Part shown: positions 15,612 through 24,130 of the stretch, in pieces
Layout: each line of letters begins with the position of its first letter
How positions within the stretch are numbered: position 1 is the stretch's first letter
DNA from: Sphingomonas sp. LaA6.9
Lineage (GTDB): Bacteria; Pseudomonadota; Alphaproteobacteria; Sphingomonadales; Sphingomonadaceae
DNA: 64,000 nucleotides
Assembly (NCBI RefSeq): GCF_022601895.1
Contig: NZ_JAKVIO010000014.1
Location: forward strand, 1 to 64,000
Direction: 5' to 3'
Made by a program: the position numbers and the translations under genes
Notes under the pieces: generated by a model
What the model was told of the DNA's origin: nothing
What the model saw: only the letters and a program-made list of their open reading frames with translations
Database searches by the model: none

Positions 15612-16243
15612 AGGGGCGCAGGCGATGCGCCCATCTGCTGCCTGAGCATGCCGAGCTTGGATTCGAGATCGGCACGCCAGGGGGCTTCGGGCGGCGTCCG
15701 TGCGAGCAATTCCGCCCAGAGTGCCTCGGCCTTGTCGAGCTGTCCCGACTGCGCGAGCGCAAGCCCCATGAAAAAGGGCGGGCCAGGATGCTCGGGCGAA
15801 AGCTGCGCCGCCTTCTGGAACGCATATTGCGCGGCGGGCGAGATCATCCCGTCGCCATGCGCCACCAGCGCATTGCCAAATCCCACCCACAGATCGGCGC
15901 TATTGGGATAGGCGTGAACCGCGCCGCGCATCACCGTAACCGCGGCGCGGGTAGAGCCCAGCCGGCCATAGGTGTCGGCGGTGTCGAGCCACTGCGCCTC
16001 GGTGCCGAACTGGCCCATCATCGCCTTGCGCTGCGCGATCAGTTCGGGATCGACATTGACGGTATCGGCGCGCGCCTGAACCGGGCTACCGACCTGGCCG
16101 GGGTTTCCCTGCCAGGCATAGCCCGCCAGCCCGAGCAGCAGCGCCGCGCCGATCAGTTCCCAGCTCAGCCGGGGCACACGACCGAGGCGCCAGAGAAGCA
16201 GCCACGCGGCCAGCGCCATGGCGACAATGATGATCCAGCCCAT
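15590..16243 (-). CDS. ccmI: cytochrome c biogenesis protein CcmI/CycH (TPR)
   Basis: CcmI holds apocytochrome c for haem ligation by CcmF/CcmH. The 217-residue product has two N-terminal transmembrane helices (about 1-18 and 31-46) flanking a short loop, then a periplasmic TPR region (about 85-200; SADLWVGFGNALVAHGDG, PPFFMGLALAQSGQLDKAEAL). This is short compared with the 300-400 residues of some CcmI but normal for sphingomonads. The ATG at 16243 overlaps the ccmH stop (TGATG), so translation is coupled. It is last in the ccmCDEFGHI operon. Confidence 0.85.
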   Translation of the reverse strand: MGWIIIVAMALAAWLLLWRLGRVPRLSWELIGAALLLGLAGYAWQGNPGQVGSPVQARADTVNVDPELIAQRKAMMGQFGTEAQWLDTADTYGRLGSTRAAVTVMRGAVHAYPNSADLWVGFGNALVAHGDGMISPAAQYAFQKAAQLSPEHPGPPFFMGLALAQSGQLDKAEALWAELLARTPPEAPWRADLESKLGMLRQQMGASPAPLQPSQGE

Positions 16244-16653
16244 CAGCGCTTCTTCCGAACGCGAAGGCGGCCGCGCGCGAGCCATATGCCCGTCGCCAGC
16301 AGCAGCAGAGGCGCAATCCAGAGCGGCGCCGTGCCCGCGGAAAAGCCCGGCTTGTAGCTCACCCACTCGCCATAGCGCTCGATCATCCACGCGCGAATCG
16401 CCTCGGGGCTCTCGCCCTTCTGGATGCGCTCGCGCACCATGGCGCGCATGTCGCCCGCGATCTCGGCATCGCTGTCGGCGATCGACTGGCCCTGACAAAC
16501 CACGCAGCGCAGCGTTTCCATCAGTGCGACCGCCTTGGCCTCCTGTCGGGGATCGGGAAGCTGGGTGTCGGCGAGCTCAGCGGCAGGCATCGCGGAATCG
16601 GCCAGTGCGGCAACGGGTGCCGCAATCAGCATAAGGGCAAGCAGCGCCCTCAC
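16243..16653 (-). CDS. ccmH: cytochrome c maturation protein CcmH
   Basis: A membrane-anchored thiol-disulfide oxidoreductase that keeps the apocytochrome haem-binding cysteines reduced. The 136 residues comprise a signal peptide (ending about ALADS), the redox motif LRCVVCQGQSIADSDA (about 48-63), SPEAIRAWMIERYGEWVSYKP, and a C-terminal transmembrane helix (about 108-125). The start overlaps the ccmG stop by four bases and its stop overlaps the ccmI start. Confidence 0.95.
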   Translation of the reverse strand: MRALLALMLIAAPVAALADSAMPAAELADTQLPDPRQEAKAVALMETLRCVVCQGQSIADSDAEIAGDMRAMVRERIQKGESPEAIRAWMIERYGEWVSYKPGFSAGTAPLWIAPLLLLATGIWLARGRLRVRKKR

Positions 16654-17195
16654 CGTGCCTTCCTCAGCTCTTCGAGGATCGTGGGGACATGCTCGGGACG
16701 GATATCGCCGATATGCTGGTATCGGATGATCCCCTTGCCATCGACGACGAAGGTTTCGGGCACGCCCGACGAGCCGAGCGCGAGCTGGACCGAGCTGTTC
16801 ACGTCCGATCCGATGCGTTGATAGGGGTTGCCGTTGCGCTTGAGAAAGGCAGCAACATCCTCAGGCCTGTCGCGGATCGCGATCGCATCGATCACGACCC
16901 CCTGTCGCGCCATGCCTTCGAGCACGGGCGCTTCCGCGATGCAGGGCAGGCACCAGCTTGCGAAAATGTTGAGCAGCCGCGGCTGCCCCTCGGCGAAATT
17001 GGCACTGCCGAGCGCCGGGCGGCCGTCATACGCAGCTGGCAAGGCGAATTGCGGCAATGGCTTACCGATCATCTTCGATTCTATCGTGCGCTCGGCGGGG
17101 TTGATCAGCCCATAGGCAACGATGCCGAAGAACAGCCCGAACAGCGCCAGCGGAATCCAGAGAATTGCGGGCTTCATCGTTCCATCAACCTTCAC
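16650..17195 (-). CDS. ccmG: thiol:disulfide interchange protein CcmG/DsbE
   Basis: A periplasmic membrane-tethered thioredoxin-like protein that reduces CcmH and apocytochrome c. It has an N-terminal transmembrane anchor (about 9-28), the redox motif FASWCLPCIAEAP (about 79-91), SSGVPETFVVDGKG with the cis-proline, and ends in the C-terminal helix. The GTG at 17195 overlaps the ccmF stop as GTGA; the ATG at 17177 (MKPAILW) is an equally plausible start and gives 175 residues. Confidence 0.94.
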   Translation of the reverse strand: MKVDGTMKPAILWIPLALFGLFFGIVAYGLINPAERTIESKMIGKPLPQFALPAAYDGRPALGSANFAEGQPRLLNIFASWCLPCIAEAPVLEGMARQGVVIDAIAIRDRPEDVAAFLKRNGNPYQRIGSDVNSSVQLALGSSGVPETFVVDGKGIIRYQHIGDIRPEHVPTILEELRKAR

Positions 17196-19114
17196 GCATA
17201 TGCCTTGCGATCATAGGCTTTGCGCGCACGGCGCGCACGCCCGATCAGCGAGAGAACGCCGCCAAGCGCAATCAGCCCGCCGCCCAGCCAGATCAGCGTC
17301 ACCCAGGGCTTCCACCACAGGCGAAGCTGCCAGCGCCCCTGCGCATCTTCTTTGCCGAGCACGGTATAGAGTTGCCCGTCGACGCGCGTCGCGATCGCTG
17401 CCTCGCTTGTCTCGGTCGGGGGTGATGCGAACATGCGCGCCTGCGGCACGAGCACGAAGGGCTTGCCGTCGCCGCGCCGCGCGGTGAGCGTTGCCTCGAG
17501 CGCGGTCCAGTTGGGCCCCGCGATCGGTTCGACCTTGTCGAGCCGGACCGTGAAGGGTCCGACCGACTGCGTCTCCCCGACACGCGCAGCGACGAGCGTT
17601 TCCCTGGTGAAGGCGCTTTCGCAGGCCATACCCGCCAGCGCGACCGCAATGCCGAAATGCGCGGTCACCATGCCCCATGTGAACAGCGGCGTGCGACGCA
17701 GATTGCGCTTCCACAGCGGGGCGATGCTGGCGGCGGCCAGCCCTCCCGCGAGCACGAGGCCAAGCAGCGGAAAAATGCCCGTTCCCGGCGCGAGGATGAT
17801 GAGCACAAGCAACGCGACCGCGCTGATCAGGATCGGTACGGCAATGCGGTTGAGCAGCGCTTTGGCGTCATCGCGGCGCCAGCGGAGCAGCGGCCCCGCG
17901 GCCATGAGCGCAACCATGATCAGTGCGATCGGGCCTGCGGCGGCGTTGAAATAGGGAGGGCCGACCGACAGCTTCTCTCCCGAGATCGCTTCGGCGGCGA
18001 GCGGATAGAGCGTTCCGATGAGCACGATGCCAAGGATGGCCGAGAGCATCAGGTTATTGGCGACGAGCGCGCCTTCGCGGCTCACCAGATCGAACTGCGA
18101 ACCCTCGCGCACAGTACCAACGCGCAGGGCATAGAGCGCGAGCGCCCCGCCGATATAGATGACGAGCAGTGCGAGGATGAAGCTGCCGCGCGTGGGATCG
18201 ACCGCGAAGGCGTGGACGCTGGTGAGAATGCCCGATCGCACGAGAAAGGTGCCGACCATCGACATCGAGAAAGCGACGACCGCAAGCATCACCGTCCACG
18301 CGCGGAGGCCGTCGCGCGTCGCGAGCACGGTCACCGAATGGAGGAGCGCGGTCGCGGCGAGCCAGGGCATGAGCGAGGCGTTTTCGACCGGATCCCAGAA
18401 CCACCAGCCACCCCAGCCAAGCTCATAATAGGCCCAATAGCTGCCTGCGGTGATACCAAGCGTCAGGAACACCCAGCTGATCAGCACCCATGGCCGCATC
18501 GCGCGCGCGAAATCGGCGCCGACGTCGCGCGTCACCAGCGCACCGACAGCAAAGGAAAAGGCGATCGAAAGCCCGACATAGCCGAAATAGAGCGTCGGCG
18601 GATGGAAGGCGAGGCCCGGATCCTGCAGCAGCGGGTTGAGCCCCTGCCCTTCGGCCGCCGCCGGAATCAGGCGCGCGAAGGGATTGGAGGCGAACAGCAG
18701 AAAGGCGTAGAAGCCGAGCCCGATAAAGGCCTGAGCGGCGAGCGTCGCCATCAGCGTGCGCTCGTTGAGACGCCGCTCGAACAGCGCGACGAGCGCGCCC
18801 GCCAGCGCCAGGATCGTCACCCAGAGCAGCATCGAACCTTCATGATTCCCCCAGGTGCCCGCGAACTTGTAGAGCCAGGGCTTGGCCGAATGGCTGTTGG
18901 CCGCGACCAGCGCCACCGACATGTCCGAGCGCAGGAACAGCCAGATCAGCAATCCGAAGGCGATGACGGTCAACAAGCCCTGCACCGCCGCTACCGGCCG
19001 CACGGCCTCGAGCAGCGCATCGCGCCCGCTCAGCCCGATCACGCCCAGGGCAAGCTGAAGCGCGGCAAGCGCAAAGGCCAGCCAAAGCGCTGCCAGTCCG
19101 GCTTCTGCGATCAT
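17192..19114 (-). CDS. ccmF: cytochrome c haem lyase subunit CcmF
   Basis: The large membrane subunit that transfers haem from holo-CcmE to apocytochrome c. The 640-residue product has about fifteen hydrophobic helices, the tryptophan-rich haem-handling motif ELGWGGWWFWDPVENASLMPW (about 228-248), conserved periplasmic histidines, and a periplasmic domain near 510-590 before the last helix. It overlaps ccmE (ATGA) and ccmG by four bases each. Confidence 0.96.
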   Translation of the reverse strand: MIAEAGLAALWLAFALAALQLALGVIGLSGRDALLEAVRPVAAVQGLLTVIAFGLLIWLFLRSDMSVALVAANSHSAKPWLYKFAGTWGNHEGSMLLWVTILALAGALVALFERRLNERTLMATLAAQAFIGLGFYAFLLFASNPFARLIPAAAEGQGLNPLLQDPGLAFHPPTLYFGYVGLSIAFSFAVGALVTRDVGADFARAMRPWVLISWVFLTLGITAGSYWAYYELGWGGWWFWDPVENASLMPWLAATALLHSVTVLATRDGLRAWTVMLAVVAFSMSMVGTFLVRSGILTSVHAFAVDPTRGSFILALLVIYIGGALALYALRVGTVREGSQFDLVSREGALVANNLMLSAILGIVLIGTLYPLAAEAISGEKLSVGPPYFNAAAGPIALIMVALMAAGPLLRWRRDDAKALLNRIAVPILISAVALLVLIILAPGTGIFPLLGLVLAGGLAAASIAPLWKRNLRRTPLFTWGMVTAHFGIAVALAGMACESAFTRETLVAARVGETQSVGPFTVRLDKVEPIAGPNWTALEATLTARRGDGKPFVLVPQARMFASPPTETSEAAIATRVDGQLYTVLGKEDAQGRWQLRLWWKPWVTLIWLGGGLIALGGVLSLIGRARRARKAYDRKAYA

Positions 19115-19542
19115 TCGACCTTGCCCGTCTTGTGCATTTCGCCCTCCAGCTGGGGCGGCATGTAACGCTCGTCATGCTTGGCAAGAATATTGTCGGCGAC
19201 GAACGTGCCATTGGCGTCGAAGCGCCCTTCGGCGACGACGCCCGAATTTTCCTTGAAGAGGTCGGGGACGATTCCCTTGAAGCGAACCGGCACACTTTCA
19301 GCGTTGTCGTGCACGACGAAACGGATCGTGACGCCATCGGGCTCATGCGCGATCGAGCCATTGGCGACCATGCCACCGAGCCGGATCGCCTGACCCGCCG
19401 GAACCCCGGCCTTTTTCGCGTCGGTCGGCGAATAGAAATAGGCGGCCTGATCCTTGAGCGCCGACATGGCGAGCAGCGCCGCGCCGATAATGGCAACGAT
19501 CGCGACGATGCCGAGGGTGAGGCGCTGATGCTTGGCCTTCAC
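19111..19542 (-). CDS. ccmE: haem chaperone CcmE
   Basis: A periplasmic haem chaperone that binds haem covalently through a histidine. The product of 143 residues starts with GTG at 19542 (KAKHQRLTLGIVAIV..., the usual CcmE N terminus). It has one transmembrane anchor (about 9-27), an OB-fold domain, and the haem-binding segment in ILAKHDERYMPP with the His at about residue 124. The frame is open further upstream, but that would run through ccmD. The GTG overlaps the ccmD stop as GTGA. Confidence 0.95.
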   Translation of the reverse strand: MKAKHQRLTLGIVAIVAIIGAALLAMSALKDQAAYFYSPTDAKKAGVPAGQAIRLGGMVANGSIAHEPDGVTIRFVVHDNAESVPVRFKGIVPDLFKENSGVVAEGRFDANGTFVADNILAKHDERYMPPQLEGEMHKTGKVE

Positions 19543-19670
19543 TGGTCGCGCCTCAACTCGTCGGAGAGTCTCTCTGCCTTGCGCATCGACGCCCACGCCC
19601 ACGCAACGACGCCAAATGTTCCCGCAATGGTCAGCGCATAGGCCGCAATGATGAAAGGCCAGTGATTCAT
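19539..19670 (-). CDS. ccmD: haem exporter protein CcmD
   Basis: A 43-residue single-span protein (MNHWPFIIAAYALTIAGTFG, then a basic tail RKAERLSDELRRDQ), typical of CcmD in size, topology and charged C terminus. CcmD helps release holo-CcmE from the CcmABC complex. It lies ten bases after ccmC and overlaps ccmE by four bases, exactly where ccmD belongs. Confidence 0.88.
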   Translation of the reverse strand: MNHWPFIIAAYALTIAGTFGVVAWAWASMRKAERLSDELRRDQ

Positions 19671-19680
19671 GAGCGCCTCG

Positions 19681-20397
19681 TCACGTCTGGGCCATCCGCT
19701 TCAGGCGCGCCTCGACGCGAATTTCCGCGAGGCTCGCGCGCATGCGCATCAGCACGATCGCGCCGAAGAGCAGCGAAAAGCCGAGCGTCGTAAAGCCAAG
19801 CGGCCAGAGGATTGAGGCGTCGATCGTGGAACCCTTGAGCGTGATGCTCGGCCCCTGATGGAGCGAATTCCACCAGACGACCGAACGGTTGATGATCGGA
19901 ATGTTGACCGCGCCGACGAGCCCGAAAATCGCGGTCGCGCGGCTGACGCTGCCCTTTTCCTCGCTCGCATTCGCCAGCGCGGTATAGCCGAAATAGAGGA
20001 ACAGCAGCACAAGCATCGAGGTCAGGCGGCCGTCCCATTCCCACCAGGTGCCCCAGGTCGGGCGCCCCCAGATCGATCCGGTGATGAGGCACAGCCCGGT
20101 GAACAGCGCGCCCGGCACCGCGATGGCGCGTGCTGCCACGCCGCTGAGCGGGTGGCGCCAGACGAGCTGCATCAGGCTCGCGATTGCGATCCCCGTCCAG
20201 CCCCCCATGCCGAGCCATGCCGCCGGTACATGGACGTACATGATGCGCACGCTTTCACCCTGAAGATAATCGGGCGGCGTCAGGAACAAGCCCGCCACCA
20301 TGCCGATTGCGATCAGCAACGCCCCCGCCCAGCCGAGCCAGGAGGTCAGCGGTCGTGCGATTTTCAGGAAACGTGCCGGATTGGCGAAACCGTGCAT
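19681..20397 (-). CDS. ccmC: haem exporter protein CcmC
   Basis: The inner-membrane protein that loads haem onto CcmE. The 238 residues form six helices and carry the signature GRPTWGTWWEWDGRLTSMLV (about 110-129) and the conserved histidines MYVHVPAAW (about 53-61) and NSLHQGPS (about 172-179). It is the first ccm gene here; ccmA and ccmB are not in the window. Confidence 0.96.
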   Translation of the reverse strand: MHGFANPARFLKIARPLTSWLGWAGALLIAIGMVAGLFLTPPDYLQGESVRIMYVHVPAAWLGMGGWTGIAIASLMQLVWRHPLSGVAARAIAVPGALFTGLCLITGSIWGRPTWGTWWEWDGRLTSMLVLLFLYFGYTALANASEEKGSVSRATAIFGLVGAVNIPIINRSVVWWNSLHQGPSITLKGSTIDASILWPLGFTTLGFSLLFGAIVLMRMRASLAEIRVEARLKRMAQT

Positions 20398-20540
20398 CGG
20401 GTAAGCGATGAAACCTCAATAAGTTAAATGACGACGCGACCCGCCGGTCCCTGCCGGCGCGGCCTTGTGCCACCATCGCCCCCTCAAGAGCAAGAGATTC
20501 GGCTGCCCATCCGCGAACGCCCGTGTTTACGGGAACGGGC

Positions 20541-21590
20541 TCAACCGCGTCCGATCAGCCTTTTCGCAATCCGGTCCGCCACGTCCGATGCCGGATCGCC
20601 GGTGGCGTCGCTCTCGTCCCACACCTGACGGAGGCGATCGGGGATGCGGTGGATTCGCGCCTCGACCTCGGCCCGGTCACCATGGCCGAGATATTCGAGC
20701 CCGACATTGATGATGCCGCCGGCATTGATGACATAGTCGGGCGCATAGAGGATGCCGCGCGCCTTCAGCCTTGCGCCATCGTCATGCGTGGCGAGCTGGT
20801 TGTTGGCGCCGCCCGCGATCACGGTCGTGCGAAGTGCGGCGATCGACTTTTCGTGGAGGATCGCACCGAGCGCATTGGGGCTGACGATATCGGCGTCGAT
20901 GCCCAGGATCTCGTCGGCCGCAACCACTGCGGCGCCCAGTTCCCCGGCCAGCGCTTTTGCGCGGTCTGCATTGACGTCTGCCAGCGTCAGCTTCGCGCCT
21001 TCCTTGGCGAGCAGCCGCGCCAGACCGCCACCGACGCTCCCCACGCCCTGGATCGCCACGTGCACGCCAGCCATGTCGGACTTGCCGAGACCGCGCTCGG
21101 CTGCCGCCTTCACGCCGAGAAATACGCCAAGCGCCGTGAACGGCCCCGGATCGCCGCCGGCATTGCCATGCTCGACCGGCAGGCCCGAGACATGACGTGT
21201 GCTTTTGGCGATCTGCACCATGTCGGCGTCGCTGATGCCAACGTCCTCGGCGGTCACATACTTGCCGGCCAGCGATTCGACCGCGCGTCCGAAGGCAGCG
21301 AGGAGTTCGGGGGTCTTTTCAGCGCCGGGGCCAGCGAGAATCACGCCCTTGCCGCCACCCAGCGGCAGGTCGGCCATCGCGTTCTTGTAGCTCATTCCGC
21401 GCGAAAGGCGCAGCGCGTCGGTGATCGCCTTGGACTTGTCGGTGTAGGACCAGTAGCGCACCCCGCCCATGCCCGGGCCGAGGTGCGAACTGTGCACCGC
21501 GATGACCGCCGTCAGGCCGGCGGCCGGGTCACGAAAGAGGTGAATCCCCTCATGATCATCAAAATCGGGATATTCCCACACCGAGTCCAT
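20541..21590 (-). CDS. Leu/Glu/Phe/Val-type amino-acid dehydrogenase
   Basis: A 349-residue NAD(P)-dependent oxidative deaminase. It has HLGPGMGGVRYW (about 36-47), the catalytic lysine segment DLPLGGGKGVI (about 74-84), TAEDVGI (about 113-119), and the nucleotide-binding GVGSVGGGLARLL (about 182-194) and NQLA near the C-terminal half. Length and motifs fit leucine dehydrogenase (branched-chain amino acids to 2-oxo acids) better than glutamate dehydrogenase. It stands between the ccm operon and tRNA-His; a small CCCGT/ACGGG hairpin lies just past its stop (about 20519-20532). Confidence 0.88.
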   Translation of the reverse strand: MDSVWEYPDFDDHEGIHLFRDPAAGLTAVIAVHSSHLGPGMGGVRYWSYTDKSKAITDALRLSRGMSYKNAMADLPLGGGKGVILAGPGAEKTPELLAAFGRAVESLAGKYVTAEDVGISDADMVQIAKSTRHVSGLPVEHGNAGGDPGPFTALGVFLGVKAAAERGLGKSDMAGVHVAIQGVGSVGGGLARLLAKEGAKLTLADVNADRAKALAGELGAAVVAADEILGIDADIVSPNALGAILHEKSIAALRTTVIAGGANNQLATHDDGARLKARGILYAPDYVINAGGIINVGLEYLGHGDRAEVEARIHRIPDRLRQVWDESDATGDPASDVADRIAKRLIGRG

Positions 21591-21679
21591 CGCAGATCCA
21601 CCCAGAAAATTAAATTACCGGTGACCGCAATAATATTATCGAAACGCGATTGCGAGTCCGAATAGCAGCGGGAGGAAAA

Positions 21680-21757
21680 TGGGGCGACCGAGGGGACTTG
21701 AACCCCCGACCCCTGGTACCACAAACCAGTGCTCTAACCAACTGAGCTACGATCGCC
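21680..21757 (-). tRNA. tRNA-His (GTG)
   Basis: A 78-base cloverleaf with acceptor GCGATCG/CGGTCGC, anticodon stem CTGGT/ACCAG, loop TTGTGGT (anticodon GTG), T arm GGGGGTTCAAGTCCC and encoded CCA. An extra G precedes the acceptor and faces a C discriminator, the G-1:C73 pair specific to tRNA-His. Confidence 0.95.
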
Positions 21758-21819
21758 ATATGTGCCGCTCGGGCCGCGCGCTCATAAGTGCGCGCTCCTC
21801 CAGCGTCAAGCGACCTCTA

Positions 21820-22542
21820 TCAGAAACGACCCTGCAGCGAAAATACATATCCGTCCTGCGTCTGACGGAAACCCGACAACACCAGCCTGGACCCCAGCGC
21901 GGGATCGGCGGGGCGGACCGCAAGATCAAGTTCGTAGCGGCCGTCCTCGAACAGCCTGACCGAGAGCCGCTCCATGCCCGACTGCCCCTGCAGCGGCAGC
22001 AATAGTGCCCCGCCATCGCAGCGCGCATTGCCGCCAAGCCCCTGCCCCAGACTGATTCCCGCGATGTCACCCGCGACCGTGGCGCGGACACGCCCCTCGG
22101 CACGATCGCATTGCCCGTCCTTGAAGCGCACGCTGACATCGGTCAGGTCGAGCATGTCCACGGGCAGCGGCGCAAACACGGCGCCGACGGGAATTGCGCC
22201 CGTCATGTCGTCTATTCCAACGGTATTGCGGCTGACACTGACGGCGCCCTTCAGCGGCGGTGCGCTTTCATCGGTTGCGTCAAGGTCGACACGGGCACGC
22301 CCCACGAGAAGCTGGACGGGTGAAAGCCTCGCGCCGAGATCGCCGAGCGATGCATCGCCGAAGCGGGTCTCGGACAGGCGTCCCAGCCAGACGCTGCCCT
22401 CGGCCTTGCGTGCGGAAAGACCCTGATCGTCGAGAGTGAACCAGTCGAGCGCGAGCCGGAGCGGCAACAAGGCGAACATCGCGACCAGAAAGGCGCACAG
22501 GAAATAGAGGCCGCGCCCCAGCGGAAGCCTGATTCGCCTCAT
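21820..22542 (-). CDS. gspN: type II secretion system protein N
   Basis: The 240-residue product has an N-terminal membrane anchor (about 12-32, GLYFLCAFLVAMFALLPLRL) and a periplasmic domain whose beginning (LDWFTLDDQGLSARKAEGSVWLG) matches the GspN pattern. GspN occurs in a subset of T2SS clusters and its role is not well defined. It overlaps gspM by four bases and is last in the operon, next to tRNA-His. Confidence 0.85.
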   Translation of the reverse strand: MRRIRLPLGRGLYFLCAFLVAMFALLPLRLALDWFTLDDQGLSARKAEGSVWLGRLSETRFGDASLGDLGARLSPVQLLVGRARVDLDATDESAPPLKGAVSVSRNTVGIDDMTGAIPVGAVFAPLPVDMLDLTDVSVRFKDGQCDRAEGRVRATVAGDIAGISLGQGLGGNARCDGGALLLPLQGQSGMERLSVRLFEDGRYELDLAVRPADPALGSRLVLSGFRQTQDGYVFSLQGRF

Positions 22543-23015
22543 TGCCCGCGCCCCCTCAGCGTCGCCTCGATGCTGAGCGTCCGGTCGCTATTTGCGCGCG
22601 CGACGAGCTTTTCCGGCACGATGCCACGCCGTTCCAGATCAGTGAGCCAGCCGAAAAAAGCCTGCGGGCGCGCCGATCCGATCGCGATCGTGACACGGTC
22701 GCGCCCTTCGGGCTCAACGCGTGTCAGCACGAAGCCGATCTCTGCCGCCGCCTGACCGACCACGGTGTCGATCGGTGCGGGGAGCGGCTGGGGAGCGCTT
22801 TTCCGGTAGTCGCGCAAAGCGTCGACCTTCGCGGCCACCCGGGCGTGATCGATGACCGCGCGGGCGTGGCGCTCGCGCGCCGACGAAACGCCGTTGCCCA
22901 CCCAGAGAATGAGCAGCCATGCCAGGACGACGCCCATCAGCGCGAACATCACCAGCAGCATCCGTTGCTCGCGTGTGGTGCGCAGCACCCACCACGCCTT
23001 GAATTTCCCGGTCAT
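22539..23015 (-). CDS. gspM: type II secretion system protein M
   Basis: A 158-residue bitopic protein with a short cytoplasmic N terminus (KAWWVLRTTREQRMLLV), one transmembrane helix (about 19-38) and a periplasmic ferredoxin-like domain, the standard GspM architecture. GspM pairs with GspL in the inner-membrane platform. It is encoded between gspL and gspN with four-base overlaps on both sides. Confidence 0.9.
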   Translation of the reverse strand: MTGKFKAWWVLRTTREQRMLLVMFALMGVVLAWLLILWVGNGVSSARERHARAVIDHARVAAKVDALRDYRKSAPQPLPAPIDTVVGQAAAEIGFVLTRVEPEGRDRVTIAIGSARPQAFFGWLTDLERRGIVPEKLVARANSDRTLSIEATLRGRGQ

Positions 23016-24130
23016 GGCAGTTTCACCGTCATTTCCACAATGTGCCGTCCCGCCGCCTGCTGGGGGGTAGTCGCTGTGCCGTCGAAGCCATAGCGCTCGA
23101 GTTGCGCCTGGAAGGCGGTGATATCGCCCGGCGTCGCCGCGGAGAGGCCGATCCGCAAGGTTCCGTCGACGCCGAAGTCGAAGCTGGTGAGTTCGACATT
23201 GGGCACGGCGCGCACCGCAGAGAATATCGCCGCGGCCGTCGCTGCAAAGCCGGCGCCGCCGCCACGATAGGCCGCCAGCCGGTCGTCCAGCGCCTGGACG
23301 GCCCCCTCGTCGCTGGTCGCATCGGGCGTGACCGTCCGCGCGAGATTCGCGCTGCGCAGTTCAAGCGCGTCGGCCGCATAGTTATATTTGAGAATGAGCG
23401 CGAGATTGGTCGTGAGCAGCACCGCGACGATGCCCGCGCCGATCATGGCGAGCCGCCGGATCAATCGCCAGTCGACCGCCCAGCGATGCTTCCGGGTATA
23501 ATTCGCCTGACGCAGATTGAGAGGGAGCGCCGAAAGCGCCGCGATCCATTCGGACTGCGCCGCACCATTGGACAGCGCCTCGACCGGCGCATTGCCCACG
23601 ATCAACGGGGTCAGTGCCGCATCATCTGCAAAGACGCTGCCCGGTCCGGCCACGATTGTCTCGCCCAATATATCGGCCTTGACGAAGCCTTCGTCGGGAC
23701 GGCGCAGCAACAGCGATGCGGGCACGAGCGCATCGGGGTCGAAACCCGATGCCTGCGCCGTACCAAGCCAGGTCGCGATCCTCGCGTGATCGACGGTAGC
23801 GACCAGACGATCGCCGCCCTCCCCCTCTTCGCCGACAGCGACGTGCAGCGAATCGAGTGGTGATATGCTGTTCTCGGACGCCAGCAATCGCGCTGCGGCG
23901 CGCGCCTGCGCAGGGGTCAGCCCCGGCAGCTCGGCCCAGTTGATCGTGACATCGGCCGCCGGCGCAACCGCAATCACGCGCTCCTCGGCAAGTTGCCTGT
24001 CATCGGCAGGCCGAATTGCGACGAGATCATCGCCTTCTTCGACGATGACGCCTTCGGCAACGCGCAGCCACCGGACGGGCGCGTCCACGTCGGGCGGGAA
24101 CCGCAAGATCAGGAAGCGATCATCGCTCAT
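23012..24130 (-). CDS. gspL: type II secretion system protein L
   Basis: A 372-residue platform protein. The cytoplasmic actin-like domain (about 1-230) recruits the GspE ATPase; one transmembrane helix follows (about 233-253, AMIGAGIVAVLLTTNLALIL), then a periplasmic domain that pairs with GspM. The start MSDDRFLILRF at 24130 is chosen because it overlaps the gspK stop as ATGA, in keeping with the rest of the operon; the frame is open further upstream through gspK. Confidence 0.9.
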   Translation of the reverse strand: MSDDRFLILRFPPDVDAPVRWLRVAEGVIVEEGDDLVAIRPADDRQLAEERVIAVAPAADVTINWAELPGLTPAQARAAARLLASENSISPLDSLHVAVGEEGEGGDRLVATVDHARIATWLGTAQASGFDPDALVPASLLLRRPDEGFVKADILGETIVAGPGSVFADDAALTPLIVGNAPVEALSNGAAQSEWIAALSALPLNLRQANYTRKHRWAVDWRLIRRLAMIGAGIVAVLLTTNLALILKYNYAADALELRSANLARTVTPDATSDEGAVQALDDRLAAYRGGGAGFAATAAAIFSAVRAVPNVELTSFDFGVDGTLRIGLSAATPGDITAFQAQLERYGFDGTATTPQQAAGRHIVEMTVKLP

